Numbered from the stretch's first letter, positions 45,564-55,028 are shown. The stretch: DNA of 64,000 nt from Bacteroidetes bacterium B1(2017) (GCA_002256395.1 NKJG01000003.1:372001-436000); one strand, 5' to 3'. Notes: generated by a model from the letters alone, not told the origin. Numbers and translations are program-made.

Positions 45564-45953
45564 TTACTCAATTTTTCTAATTTCACTTGTTAATACAAAC
45601 TCCACACCTTTGGAGCTCGATTGTTGGGTATACGTGTTTCCATTGGTGCTGGTTATTTTTACATTCACCACCAAGTCCATTGGAATTTGTAAGTTTCTAG
45701 GGTTTTCTAGTACCTTTTTTATTTTCAAAGAGTAGTTGCACTCATCTATCCATTTTACAGTAAACTCTATTTTAAGTTTGGTGTATTCTTGCCATTCTAC
45801 CTGTGTTTTACCTTGCCTAGAGATGTAGGTATTGCCATTGTTTTTATCTTCTAAAACAAATGAGCCTTCTTTAAATTTGGCGCATTCTGGTTTTTGAGCC
45901 AAGGCCAATAGGTTTAATGAAAGTGCAATAAGTGCAAGTAGAATCTTCTTCAT
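45564..45953 (-). CDS. Small secreted protein of unknown function
   Basis: 129 residues from the ATG (a TTG three codons upstream would be an alternative). A signal peptide (cut near LALAQ) is followed by ECAKFKEGSFVLEDKNNGNTY, ISRQGKTQVEWQEYTKL and VKWIDECNYSLKIKKV. The spacing 'C...G.F......I.R....Q.E....K....V.W...C.Y.L' is one I have seen in short exported proteins of Bacteroidota, but it has no named function. The two cysteines may pair. It may share a transcript with prmC. Confidence 0.7.
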   Translation of the reverse strand: MKKILLALIALSLNLLALAQKPECAKFKEGSFVLEDKNNGNTYISRQGKTQVEWQEYTKLKIEFTVKWIDECNYSLKIKKVLENPRNLQIPMDLVVNVKITSTNGNTYTQQSSSKGVEFVLTSEIRKIE

Positions 45954-46021
45954 GGGAGTCAAAACTAAGTAAATCCCTAAACTTATGCCTTTATTAAATT
46001 TCTCTTATTCGTTTTTTTTTC

Positions 46022-46029
46022 TATTTTCG
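46022..46029 (+). promoter_or_regulatory. Putative -7 element (TATTTTCG) of the DUF5329-like gene
   Basis: Matches TAnnTTTG with C at position 7, 17 bp before the ATG. Confidence 0.35.
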
Positions 46030-46046
46030 AATTTCAATCAACTGCC

Positions 46047-46481
46047 ATGAAAACCAAAGCCCTAGTTATTTTTCTATCCTTTGCCTTTTTTACCAAGGCA
46101 AATTATGCCCCTTTCATTGGCGGTCCAAGTTATATGCAGCAAGCCGTTAACGAGGAGAATAAGATTAACCAACTGATAGTTTTTATAGAAAAATCGGATG
46201 CAAAATTTGTTCGCAATGGCACCGAGTATTCTGCGGTAGATGCGGCCAAACACTTACGTATGAAGCGCGAGAAGGCGGGTACTAAAATTAAAACTGCCAA
46301 AGAGTTTATAGATAATATTGCCAGCAAATCAAGTATGAGTGGCGAGCCTTACCAAATGAAATTTAAGAATGGTTCGGTTATAAATGTACGCGATATGCTT
46401 TACCACGAGCTCAAGAAAATTGAGGCCAAACAAGTTGGTTCGCTCAAAGGACTTAAAGCAACAAAATACCCGGCATGTTAA
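46047..46481 (+). CDS. DUF5329-like secreted protein
   Basis: 144 residues with a signal peptide (about 1-18). The mature part has EENKINQLIVFIEKSDAKF, VRNGTEYSAVDAAKHLRMK, KTAKEFIDNIASKSSMSG and YQMKFKNGSVINVRDMLYHEL, the order of blocks in DUF5329 proteins. No enzymatic motif is apparent. Its 3' end overlaps that of the convergent small protein gene by 29 bp. Confidence 0.78.
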   Translation: MKTKALVIFLSFAFFTKANYAPFIGGPSYMQQAVNEENKINQLIVFIEKSDAKFVRNGTEYSAVDAAKHLRMKREKAGTKIKTAKEFIDNIASKSSMSGEPYQMKFKNGSVINVRDMLYHELKKIEAKQVGSLKGLKATKYPAC

Positions 46482-46857
46482 TTAGGCCAACCTTTTCTAG
46501 GGTTTCTTGCTGAACACTATTTTCTTTAAAAATAAATTTGCGTTCATACATTTTTCCTTGGGCGTAATAGCTAAGCCAGTATTCATTTGTTAATACAAAG
46601 AGTTCTTCTTGTATAGGTTCTATTTTGCTATAATCTAAGGCGTCAATGGTATCTAAAAAAGTGCGTAATACGCTGGTAGTTTTAGCTTCGCCATTAATGG
46701 TGCCATAACCTTTGCTGCTAACCAATACGCCTTCTATTTGCAACATAGAGTAATTTACTACATACACATTCCACACCATTACTCCTTCGGCATTGGGTTC
46801 ATTCACCAAGGCAACTCCCACACCATCCAAACTTTCTACATCAATATCTTTTAACAT
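46453..46857 (-). CDS. Small cytoplasmic protein of unknown function
   Basis: 134 residues, no signal peptide. It has a compact alpha/beta look: EGVMVWNVYVVNYSMLQIEGVLVSSKGYG, then KTTSVLRTFLDTIDALDY and FVLTNEYWLSYYAQGKMYERKFIF. I do not recognise the family, though the composition and codon pattern look like a real gene. It overlaps the DUF5329-like gene's end by 29 bp on the opposite strand. Confidence 0.65.
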   Translation of the reverse strand: MLKDIDVESLDGVGVALVNEPNAEGVMVWNVYVVNYSMLQIEGVLVSSKGYGTINGEAKTTSVLRTFLDTIDALDYSKIEPIQEELFVLTNEYWLSYYAQGKMYERKFIFKENSVQQETLEKVGLINMPGILLL

Positions 46858-46893
46858 GCTACAAAAATAAGGTCAAGTCTATTGCTACAAAAT

Positions 46894-47649
46894 TTATTTT
46901 TGGTTCCTTGCAAAATCTGCATAGCAAGACCGAATGGCTAGAACCAAATCGTAATCGTTTGAGTTTAAAATAAAGTAATGGGGGAGGTTGCAATACTTTT
47001 TAAACTCTAGAACCTTTTCGGGCAAAATGCCAGTTGAGCGAATAATTAAATCGTCAGTGTATTTATCGTCTACAAGTTCTTGCTCATGGTAAAGTGCTAT
47101 TAGTCGTTCTAGTTTAAGATATTGTTGTAGCTGACTATTACTACCAGCAAACATGTCTGTAACCACCGAACCAGAGCTACCGGTTATCCAAGAGTTTACA
47201 TGCTCGTAGTTATTTAATAGGGGAGAAGTTTTAAGAATTTTTGCTGCCAAGCGTGCCACACTATCTCGCTTGTGTTTATTATAATTAATCTCGGCATCTT
47301 TTAATCTATAAATAGCTGGCTTTAGCTTCACCCTAATTGGGTCGCTAAGGTTTAGCAGCACGTATTTTTTAACGGGTAAAATATAGTTCTGATAGCCAAT
47401 TACAGAAAATACCAAGGTATCTGTTTCTTTTACCTGTATGCCAAAAGCGCCATATCTATTGCTAATATAGCGTTCGCCGCTAGGTTTCTTTAAAATATTA
47501 GCCAAAGGAATGGTGCTGTTGGTGTCTGACCCAATGACGTATCCGCGTATTAAAAATGGCGTAGGTGTAGTTTGAGCCAAAGCCGTTTTAAACAGCCCTC
47601 CTAGAAGAATCCAAACAGAAAGAAATACAATACGTTTCACCAAATGCAA
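46894..47649 (-). CDS. Secreted protein with a carboxypeptidase-regulatory-like domain
   Basis: 251 residues with a signal peptide (about 1-25). Residues about 30-110 form a CarboxypepD_reg-like/DUF4480-type beta-sandwich (FLIRGYVIGSDTNSTIPLANI, SNRYGAFGIQVKETDTLVFSVIGY). This domain is common at the N-terminus of TonB-dependent receptors and surface proteins of Bacteroidota. The rest (about 115-251) is helical and charged, with no known motif. No TonB-dependent receptor follows, so it is a free-standing protein. Its location is probably the periplasm or outer membrane. Confidence 0.75.
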   Translation of the reverse strand: MHLVKRIVFLSVWILLGGLFKTALAQTTPTPFLIRGYVIGSDTNSTIPLANILKKPSGERYISNRYGAFGIQVKETDTLVFSVIGYQNYILPVKKYVLLNLSDPIRVKLKPAIYRLKDAEINYNKHKRDSVARLAAKILKTSPLLNNYEHVNSWITGSSGSVVTDMFAGSNSQLQQYLKLERLIALYHEQELVDDKYTDDLIIRSTGILPEKVLEFKKYCNLPHYFILNSNDYDLVLAIRSCYADFARNQK

Positions 47650-47821
47650 ATAAATAGGTAATATAGCAACAAACCATGAGGCTTTTCTATTTAATTGGCC
47701 AATTTTTTTGTGCTGACATTAAAGCGTTTGAAATATGGGAAAACTTTGTGCATAAGTCTGACTTTGGACATGTTTGATATTAATTATTTGAAAGTCAATA
47801 TGATTCATTTTTAGATGCTTT

Positions 47822-47842
47822 TATTTAGACATTATCTAAATA
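47822..47842. promoter_or_regulatory. Inverted repeat TATTTAGA-N5-TCTAAATA upstream of the act promoter
   Basis: The 8-bp arms are perfectly complementary with a 5-bp spacer. The site sits about 50-60 bp upstream of the -7 element, a usual place for an activator. No family consensus can be named. Confidence 0.4.
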
Positions 47843-47884
47843 GAATTTTTTTTAAACAAGCCTAGTCTGAATATGAATTGTGCT

Positions 47885-47892
47885 TATATTCG
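47885..47892 (+). promoter_or_regulatory. Putative -7 element (TATATTCG) of the act operon
   Basis: Matches TAnnTTTG with C at position 7, about 90 bp before the actA start, leaving a leader of roughly 85 nt. A -33 TTTG is not evident. Confidence 0.4.
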
Positions 47893-47982
47893 CGGCTGAT
47901 TTTGCGAAAAGTGGCTACCAATTATATAATTTGACAGCCGCTTTACAAATCAACTTATTAGAAAAATAATTATTCCAAATAA

Positions 47983-49266
47983 ATGAAGCTTTCTAAACTA
48001 TTAACCTTAGCTGTTTCGTTCCTTCTAACCATGCAGATGGCCTTTGCCGACGCTGCCGAAGGAGAAAAACTGTTCAAAGCCAATTGTACAGCCTGTCACG
48101 CCATCAACGAAAAAGTTGTTGGTCCTGCCTTGAAAGATGTTCACAAACGTAGAGAGGCCGCATGGCTTCTAAAATGGATCAAGAACTCACAAGCTCTTGT
48201 GAAATCGGGTGACCCTGTTGCTGTACAGGTATTTAAAGAAAACAATGAAGTTCCAATGACGGCATTTGAGACCTTAACTGATGCTCAAATTACTTCTATT
48301 GTGGATTATGTAAAACAAGCCAGTGAGGCTCCAGCTCCAGCACCAGTAGAAGTTGCCAAAGGCGGCACAGGTGCAGCAGCTGCAAATGGTGGTAGTGGAT
48401 TATATTCCAATACTACTTTTTATGCCTTAGGTTTCATGACCATCATTTTGTTGGTTATTGTTTTCATCTTAGCACGTATTAGAAGAGTTGTTGAAGAACT
48501 TTACATTCAAAAATTCCCTGAAGTTGCTGCTGCTGAAAAAGAGGTAAGCCCAAGCTGGAGAGATAATCCAGTTGGAATGCGCTACAAACTTTTCATTAAA
48601 CATCCAGTAGTAGGTACTTTAGTTGTACTTCTTGCTTTCACCGTAGTGTTTGGCCTATATGGCTTCGATTATGGTGTAAAACAAATTGGTGTTCAAAAAG
48701 GATACGGTCCAGAGCAACCTATTAAATACTCACATGAATTACATGCTGGTAAATACAAAATCAACTGTTTGTATTGCCATAGTGGTGCCGATAAAGGTAA
48801 ACAAGCCTCTATTCCTTCGCCTAGCACTTGTATGAATTGCCATATGCACGTAACTGCATCTGCTAAGTATGATGGTAAGGTTTCTCCAGAAATTGCTAAA
48901 ATTTATGCAGCAGTGGGTTGGGATGCCGAAAAACGTGCATACGATCCTAGCAAAACTAAAACTCCTATCAAATGGATTCGCATTCATAATTTACCTGACC
49001 ATGCTTATTTTAACCATGCACAACATGTTAAAATTGGTAAGGTAGAGTGCCAAGCTTGTCACGGACCAATTGAAACGATGGCTGTTGTTTCGCAACAAAG
49101 AAGCCTTCAAATGGGATGGTGTATTAATTGCCACCGCGAAGCTAAAGTGGATGTAGCTAATAATGATTACTACGAAAAATTGCATGCTAACTTAAAAGTG
49201 GATGGTAAAGAATTCATTACCGTAGCACAAAATGGTGGTTTAGAATGCGGTAAATGTCACTATTAA
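47983..49266 (+). CDS. actA: ActA: multiheme cytochrome c subunit of alternative complex III (monoheme domain fused to pentaheme domain)
   Basis: 427 residues. An N-terminal signal peptide (about 1-22) is followed by a cytochrome c domain with CTACH (35-39), a Pro/Ala-rich linker, a first TM at about 139-165 and a second at about 210-232. The C-terminal part has five further CXXCH motifs: CLYCH (262-266), CMNCH (283-287), CQACH (356-360), CINCH (380-384) and CGKCH (422-426). The five hemes match the pentaheme ActA core; the extra N-terminal heme domain makes six in total. ActA carries electrons from the quinol site toward the oxidase. It is the first gene of the operon. Confidence 0.92.
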   Translation: MKLSKLLTLAVSFLLTMQMAFADAAEGEKLFKANCTACHAINEKVVGPALKDVHKRREAAWLLKWIKNSQALVKSGDPVAVQVFKENNEVPMTAFETLTDAQITSIVDYVKQASEAPAPAPVEVAKGGTGAAAANGGSGLYSNTTFYALGFMTIILLVIVFILARIRRVVEELYIQKFPEVAAAEKEVSPSWRDNPVGMRYKLFIKHPVVGTLVVLLAFTVVFGLYGFDYGVKQIGVQKGYGPEQPIKYSHELHAGKYKINCLYCHSGADKGKQASIPSPSTCMNCHMHVTASAKYDGKVSPEIAKIYAAVGWDAEKRAYDPSKTKTPIKWIRIHNLPDHAYFNHAQHVKIGKVECQACHGPIETMAVVSQQRSLQMGWCINCHREAKVDVANNDYYEKLHANLKVDGKEFITVAQNGGLECGKCHY

Positions 49267-49330
49267 TCTGGTTTGACCCAAGACAGAAAAAGTAGATTTG
49301 ATTTACAACCAAAACAGAAAAAAATTATCA

Positions 49331-52300
49331 ATGGAAAATAAAAATCAATACTGGAGAGGTTTAGAGGAGTTAAATAATGATCCTAAATTCTTAGCATCCA
49401 AAAAACATGAGTTTGCTGAAGGTATTCCTTTGGACGAGGTTTTCTCTGAAGAAGATGGTGGCTTAAATTCGAACCGCAGGGATTTCTTGAAATACTTTGG
49501 TTTTAGTATTTCGGCAGTAGCCCTTGCTGCTTGTAACAAAACACCGGTTAAGAATGCCATTCCGTATATTATTAAACCAGAAAATATCACCCCTGGTATT
49601 CCAAACTGGTACGCTTCTACGTGTAATGCTTGTTCTGCTAATTGCAGTATCTTAGTAAAAACGCGTGAAGGTCGTCCTATTAAAATTGAAGGAAACAACG
49701 ATTCTCCAATATTCAAAGGTGCAACTTGTGGTAGCGGTCAAGCTAGCTTATTAGGCTTGTACGACAATGAGCGTTTGCGCAAAGCAAAAGCAAAAGGTGC
49801 AGATGCATCTTGGGCTTCCGTAGATGGAGATATCAAAACAGGTTTAGCTTCTGCTAAAAGTATTCGTTTAGTAACAGGTACTGTTAATAGTCCTAGCACT
49901 AAGAAGGCTATTGCAGAGTTTACTGCTAAATACCCTCAAGCTCAACATATCCAATACGAAGCCAATTCAATGGGTGCCATTTCTGAAGCTAGCAAAAAAG
50001 CGTTCGGTAAAAATGTAATCCCTGGTTACCGTTTCGATTTGGCTAAAGTAATCGTGAGCTTTGGTGCCGATTTCTTAGGTACTTGGATTTCACCTACTGA
50101 ATTTACCAAACAATGGTCATTAACTCGTACGGCTGAAAACAAAAACATGAGCCGTCACATCCAAATAGAATCTAACCTTTCTTTATCTGGTTCTAACGCC
50201 GATGTACGTTATCCTATTAAACCTTCTGCCGAAGGTGCTTACTTGGTAAGTTTATATAACAAAATTGCTGCTTTAGCTGGTGCTCCTGCATTAGGTACTA
50301 TGCCAGCTGTTGAATTACCTTTAGATGGTATTTCAAATGCAGCGAAAGAATTATGGGCTGCTAAAGGTAGTTCATTAGTAGTGTGTGGTTCAAACAATGT
50401 TGATTACCAATTATTGGTTCATGCCATTAACACGATGTTGGGCAACAATGGTACTACTGTTGATTTTGCAAATTATAGCAACCAAAACTATAGCGACGAT
50501 GCAGCTTTTGAAGCATTTGCTAAAGAAGTTGAAGCGGGTTCTGTAGATGCAGCTATTTTCTACAACGTTAACCCTGTTTACAATTATGTAAATGGTGCTA
50601 AGTTGGCAGAAGGTATTAAGAAATTAAAATTATCAGTAGCTTCAAATAGTAATTTAGATGAAACTGCTGAAGTTTGTCAATACAATACTCCAGATAGTCA
50701 TTTCTTAGAGTCTTGGAACGATAACGAGCCTAAAGCTGGTTACTTTACCTTTACTCAACCTACCATCTCTACTGTATTTGAAACTCGTCAGATGCAAGAA
50801 AGTTTGTTAGTTTGGGCTGGTAATACAAGCAACTTCTACGATTACATGAAGGCCAATTGGGCTGGTAGCTTAGCTGGCGATGCTTGGGATAAAGCCATTC
50901 ATGATGGTTTCTATCAAGTAGCTCCTGCTGCGGCTAGCGTTTCATTTACTGCCGATTTAAGTGCAGTTGTTGCTCCAGCTTACAATGCTTACACCAATTC
51001 TAAAACTAAATTAGAGTTAAAATTATACAATAAAGTAGCTATTAAAGATGGTGCTCATGCACACAATCCTTGGTTACAAGAAATGCCTGATCCAATTAGT
51101 AAGGTATGTTGGGATAATTATGCAAACATTAGCGCTGCTACTGCTAAAGAGTTAAAAGTAACAGATGGCGATGTAATTAACATTAGCTACAAAGGTGGTA
51201 AACTAGAGAATGTTCCAGTTTTGGTTCAGCCTGGCCAACCTAATAACGTAATTGCTTTGGCAGTTGGTTATGGTAGAACTGCTGGTGGTAAATCTATAAA
51301 CATTGGTAAGAATGCATTTGCTATTGCAAGCGCTTCAAGCGTAATTGAAATTACTGCCGAAAAAGGTGCTGGTTCATACGAGTTGGCTCAAACCCAAACT
51401 CACCACACTATTGAAGGAAGAGCATTAATAAAAGAAGCTTCTTTAAACGAATACAATAAAGATTCAAAAGCGGGTAATCACGATCATCATAAAGCTATCA
51501 AAGAAAATGGCAACTTGCTAACTCTTTGGGATGAGCGCGATAGCAAAGGCCACCGTTGGGCAATGGCTGTAGATTTAAATAAATGTACAGGTTGTGGTTC
51601 ATGCGTGGTTAGTTGTAATGCCGAAAACAATGTTCCAGTTGTTGGTCGCCAAGAGGTTATCAACCGCCGCGAAATGCATTGGATTCGTATCGATCGCTAC
51701 TACCGCTTTAAAGATCAAAATGGTAATGCCGTAACTCGCGAGAAATCTAAAACAGCAGAAATGTTGAAGAAAAAAGGCGAAGGCGAATACGATTATAACG
51801 ATCCTTCTTCTGTTAATTTTGAAGATGTAAGCGTTACGTACCAACCAATGATGTGCCAACAATGTGGCCACGCTCCTTGCGAAACTGTTTGTCCAGTATT
51901 GGCAACCGTTCATAGCAGCGAAGGTTTAAACCATATGGCATACAACCGTTGCGTAGGTACTCGTTACTGTGCTAATAACTGTCCGTATAAAGTACGTAGA
52001 TTCAACTGGTTTAAATACCGCGATAACAGCCAATTTGATTTTAACTTCAACAACGATTTAGGTCGTATGGTTATCAATCCAGATGTAACTGTTCGTTCAC
52101 GTGGGGTAATGGAAAAATGTTCATTCTGCGTTCAACGTATTCAAGCTGGTAAGTTAAAAGCTAAATTAGAAAATAGAGTTATTGTTGATGGAGATATCAA
52201 AACTGCTTGCCAACAAAGTTGCCCTGCAGATGCTATTATCTTCGGAGATATTAACGATGAGAAGAGCGAAATCAGAAAGTATTTCACCAACGATCGCGCA

Positions 52301-52450
52301 TTCTTTGTATTAGAAGAGTATAATGTTCAACCTTCGGTAGCTTACATGACTAAAGTAAGAAACGTAGAAGAAGAATTAGCTCCAGCTCATCATGGTGCAG
52401 CTAAACACGAAGCACCTAAAGGAGAAAAAGAAGTTGAACACCATTCATAA
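49331..52450 (+). CDS. actB: ActB: molybdopterin-like/Fe-S subunit of alternative complex III
   Basis: 1039 residues from the ATG; a TTG 33 bp upstream is an alternative, but the ATG keeps the twin-arginine motif at a usual distance. SNRRDFLKYFG (R49, R50) followed by ALAAC (C68) suggests Tat export and possible lipidation. The first part (to about residue 690) resembles a molybdopterin oxidoreductase without obvious cofactor ligands. The second part is a ferredoxin-like domain with cysteine clusters KCTGCGSCVVSC (752-763), MCQQCGHAPCETVCP, RCVGTRYCANNCPY and EKCSFC...ACQQSCPAD. ActB holds the Fe-S chain of the complex. Confidence 0.93.
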   Translation: MENKNQYWRGLEELNNDPKFLASKKHEFAEGIPLDEVFSEEDGGLNSNRRDFLKYFGFSISAVALAACNKTPVKNAIPYIIKPENITPGIPNWYASTCNACSANCSILVKTREGRPIKIEGNNDSPIFKGATCGSGQASLLGLYDNERLRKAKAKGADASWASVDGDIKTGLASAKSIRLVTGTVNSPSTKKAIAEFTAKYPQAQHIQYEANSMGAISEASKKAFGKNVIPGYRFDLAKVIVSFGADFLGTWISPTEFTKQWSLTRTAENKNMSRHIQIESNLSLSGSNADVRYPIKPSAEGAYLVSLYNKIAALAGAPALGTMPAVELPLDGISNAAKELWAAKGSSLVVCGSNNVDYQLLVHAINTMLGNNGTTVDFANYSNQNYSDDAAFEAFAKEVEAGSVDAAIFYNVNPVYNYVNGAKLAEGIKKLKLSVASNSNLDETAEVCQYNTPDSHFLESWNDNEPKAGYFTFTQPTISTVFETRQMQESLLVWAGNTSNFYDYMKANWAGSLAGDAWDKAIHDGFYQVAPAAASVSFTADLSAVVAPAYNAYTNSKTKLELKLYNKVAIKDGAHAHNPWLQEMPDPISKVCWDNYANISAATAKELKVTDGDVINISYKGGKLENVPVLVQPGQPNNVIALAVGYGRTAGGKSINIGKNAFAIASASSVIEITAEKGAGSYELAQTQTHHTIEGRALIKEASLNEYNKDSKAGNHDHHKAIKENGNLLTLWDERDSKGHRWAMAVDLNKCTGCGSCVVSCNAENNVPVVGRQEVINRREMHWIRIDRYYRFKDQNGNAVTREKSKTAEMLKKKGEGEYDYNDPSSVNFEDVSVTYQPMMCQQCGHAPCETVCPVLATVHSSEGLNHMAYNRCVGTRYCANNCPYKVRRFNWFKYRDNSQFDFNFNNDLGRMVINPDVTVRSRGVMEKCSFCVQRIQAGKLKAKLENRVIVDGDIKTACQQSCPADAIIFGDINDEKSEIRKYFTNDRAFFVLEEYNVQPSVAYMTKVRNVEEELAPAHHGAAKHEAPKGEKEVEHHS

Positions 52451-52472
52451 CCTTGTAAACTAGTAGTAACAC

Positions 52473-53894
52473 ATGTCATACGAATCACCAATTAGAGATC
52501 AGTTAGTAACCGGTGGAAAAACCTACCGGGATGTAACCAGAGACATCACTCGTCCATTGGAAAATGCACCATCAAAAGGATGGTGGTTTGGCTTCAGCCT
52601 TTCAACTGTGGTTTTAGCACTTTGGATTTTCGCTACCACTTATTCCATGCTTGTAGGGTTGGGTTCCTGGGGATTAAACAAAACAGTAGGTTGGGCTTTT
52701 GATATTACCAACTTCGTATTTTGGGTTGGTATTGGTCACGCCGGTACCCTTATTTCTGCAGTATTATTATTGTTCCGTCAAAAATGGAGAATGTCTATCA
52801 ACCGCTCGGCGGAGGCAATGACCATCTTCGCGGTAATTTGTGCTGCTTCATTTATCTTATCACACATGGGTCGTCCGTGGGTTGCCTATTGGCCAATTCC
52901 ACTTCCAAATGCCTTTGGTACTTTATGGGTTAACTTTAACTCTCCATTGGTATGGGACGTATTTGCGATCTCAACATACTTCTCAGTTTCATTAGTATTC
53001 TGGTATGTTGGTTTGATCCCAGATATTGCATCAGTTCGTGATAGAGCAACTACTGCTGGACGTAAGTTCTGGTATGGTTTCTTTGCTATGGGTTGGACAG
53101 GTTCTACCCGCACTTGGCATCGTTACGAAGTAATTAGCTTAATCTTAGCTGGTATATCAACTCCATTGGTACTTTCGGTACACTCAATTGTATCTATGGA
53201 CTTTGCTACTTCATTGGTACCAGGATGGCATACAACCATTTTCCCTCCCTACTTTGTGGCGGGTGCTATCTTCTCTGGATTTGGTATGGTGTTAACTTTG
53301 TTAATCATTGCCCGTCAGGTAATGAATTACAAAGAATACATTACCGAAGAGCATTTAGATGCTATGGCTAAAATTATTCTTGTTACCGGTACCATGGTAG
53401 GTATGGCATACATTACAGAGTTCTTCGTAGCTTCTTACTCTGGCGTTGAGTACGAGCAAAGTGCTTTCTTAAATAGAGCATTTGGTCCTTACGCTTGGGC
53501 ATACTGGACAATGATGAGCTGTAACTTAATTGCTCCTCAAGTGTTTTGGTTCCGTAAATTAAGAACTAACCCTACCTTCTTGTTTATCATGTCAATCATT
53601 GTAAACATTGGTATGTGGTTCGAGCGTTTTGTAATTATCGTAACTTCCCTTCACCGCGATTTCTTAACTTCTGCTTGGGCAATGTATACGCCTACAGTAA
53701 TTGAGGTTAGTATCTTGGTTGGTTCATTTGGGTTGTTCTTTTTCTTATTCTTCTTATTCATTAAATTCTTACCTTCTATAAACATGGCTGAGGTTAAAAG
53801 TATTATCCCAACACATGCACACGATGATCACCATCATGCACATGCAGGTCATGCTCACGAAGTAACAGAGAAAGGAGCCGTTCATGGAAACTAG
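52473..53894 (+). CDS. actC: ActC: NrfD/PsrC-like quinone-binding membrane subunit of alternative complex III
   Basis: 473 residues with about ten membrane segments, the NrfD-family fold (FVFWVGIGHAGTLISAVLLL, LSHMGRPWVAYW, MGWTGSTRTW, SVHSIVSMDFATSLVPGWHTTI). It forms the quinol oxidation site with ActF. The C-terminus has a long His-rich tail (TSNMAEV region followed by HDDHHHAHAGHAH) that is probably on the outside or in the cytosol. Its end overlaps actD by 11 bp, indicating coupling. The gene order actB-actC-actD is that of the canonical operon. Confidence 0.93.
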   Translation: MSYESPIRDQLVTGGKTYRDVTRDITRPLENAPSKGWWFGFSLSTVVLALWIFATTYSMLVGLGSWGLNKTVGWAFDITNFVFWVGIGHAGTLISAVLLLFRQKWRMSINRSAEAMTIFAVICAASFILSHMGRPWVAYWPIPLPNAFGTLWVNFNSPLVWDVFAISTYFSVSLVFWYVGLIPDIASVRDRATTAGRKFWYGFFAMGWTGSTRTWHRYEVISLILAGISTPLVLSVHSIVSMDFATSLVPGWHTTIFPPYFVAGAIFSGFGMVLTLLIIARQVMNYKEYITEEHLDAMAKIILVTGTMVGMAYITEFFVASYSGVEYEQSAFLNRAFGPYAWAYWTMMSCNLIAPQVFWFRKLRTNPTFLFIMSIIVNIGMWFERFVIIVTSLHRDFLTSAWAMYTPTVIEVSILVGSFGLFFFLFFLFIKFLPSINMAEVKSIIPTHAHDDHHHAHAGHAHEVTEKGAVHGN

Positions 53895-54414
53895 TAAAAA
53901 ACTAATCTTAGGGGTTTACGATAACCCTGATAAAACATACGATGTAACCAAAAAGCTTATTAGCAGCGGTTACAGTGTATATGATGTATACTCTCCATTT
54001 GCTATTCACGGCTTAGATAGAGTAATGGGTATTAAACGTTCTAATTTAACTGTAGCAGCTTTCTTATTTGCTATGACAGGTTTAAGTTTAGCGGTTATAT
54101 TTCAAGTATATGTAAGTTATTTCGATTGGCAAGTAAACGTTGGTGGTAAGCCATCTTTACATATCCCTACCTATATTCCAATTACGTTTGAGTTAAGTAT
54201 TTTATTTACTGCTTTTGGAATGGTTACCTGTTTCTTTATTGCAAACAGAATGTTCTGGGGTAAAAATGCAGATATTATGGATATACGTGTGACAGACGAT
54301 TTGTTTGTAATTGCGGTTGATGTAAAGAAAAGCAAAGCCGATATGGGTTCTCTAAACCAATTGTTAATTGATGGCGGCGCCATTGAAGTAAGAGAAAGGG
54401 AAAAACAATTATGA
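53884..54414 (+). CDS. actD: ActD: DUF3341 subunit of alternative complex III
   Basis: 176 residues with two membrane helices (about 57-78 and 96-120) and a soluble N-terminal part (LILGVYDNPDKTYDVTKKLISSGYSVYDVYSPF). The pattern YSVYDVYSPFAIHGLD is the DUF3341 hallmark. ActD stabilises the ActC-ActF region. It overlaps actC by 11 bp and actE by 4 bp (ATGA), so translation is tightly coupled. Confidence 0.93.
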   Translation: METSKKLILGVYDNPDKTYDVTKKLISSGYSVYDVYSPFAIHGLDRVMGIKRSNLTVAAFLFAMTGLSLAVIFQVYVSYFDWQVNVGGKPSLHIPTYIPITFELSILFTAFGMVTCFFIANRMFWGKNADIMDIRVTDDLFVIAVDVKKSKADMGSLNQLLIDGGAIEVREREKQL

Positions 54415-55028
54415 GATTGAAATTTATATTTAGTGCATTCCTGATTGGTTCAGCCGTTGCTTTATTAAGCAGCTGTAGTGCTGGTGGCGACAATCCAGGT
54501 TATGAGTACGCACCAAACATGTATCATTCTTTCGCTTATGAGCCATTAACTCAGGAAGAAGATAAGCCAAATACTATTAACGCAAACGGTATGAACATGC
54601 GCGAGCCTGTTGCACATACCATTGCTAGAGGTCAGTTAGACTTTGCTAAATACAGCTTTACTGTAAGCAACGCTTCTTACGAAGCTGCTGCTTCGTTGAA
54701 AAACCCTGTGGTTTCTTCAGCTACAGTTATCGCAGAAGGTAATACCTTGTTCAATATCAACTGTTCTCCTTGTCATGGCGACAAAGGTTTAGGTGATGGA
54801 ACATTGGTTGCCGATGGTAAATTCCCTCCTCCACCTTCATACGATTCAGACCGTATTAAAACTACACCAGACGGAAAGTTATTTTACTCTATCCGCTACG
54901 GTAAAAACCTAATGGGTGCTTATGGAACAACCTTAAATCCTGAGCAAATCTGGAAGGTAATTCATTATATCCGCACCGTGAGTGGGCCTTATAAAGGTGC
55001 TGCTACAGCTAGTAACGCATCTAATTAA
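54411..55028 (+). CDS. actE: ActE: monoheme cytochrome c subunit of alternative complex III
   Basis: 205 residues. A lipoprotein signal peptide ends in LLSSC (lipidated C22), and the single heme site CSPCH (118-122) lies within INCSPCHGDKGLGDG; the distal ligand is probably a Met in the C-terminal half (YGKNLMGAYG). The protein is a lipid-anchored cytochrome that accepts electrons from ActA and hands them to the oxidase. The start overlaps actD by 4 bp (ATGA). Confidence 0.93.
   Translation: MRLKFIFSAFLIGSAVALLSSCSAGGDNPGYEYAPNMYHSFAYEPLTQEEDKPNTINANGMNMREPVAHTIARGQLDFAKYSFTVSNASYEAAASLKNPVVSSATVIAEGNTLFNINCSPCHGDKGLGDGTLVADGKFPPPPSYDSDRIKTTPDGKLFYSIRYGKNLMGAYGTTLNPEQIWKVIHYIRTVSGPYKGAATASNASN

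Larger units (their letters stand above)
47650..47982. other. 333-bp leader region of the act operon
   Basis: It contains a 21-bp inverted repeat (47822-47842) and the probable actA promoter (47885-47892). A perfect palindrome AATTGGCCAATT at 47693-47704 followed by T's is of unknown use. No RNA gene or convincing short reading frame. Confidence 0.5.

Noticed and set aside
47693..47709. AATTGGCCAATT followed by T's as a terminator of the gene at 46894-47649
   Set aside because: The palindrome has no loop, so a stable hairpin is unlikely, and it lies upstream of that minus-strand gene rather than downstream.
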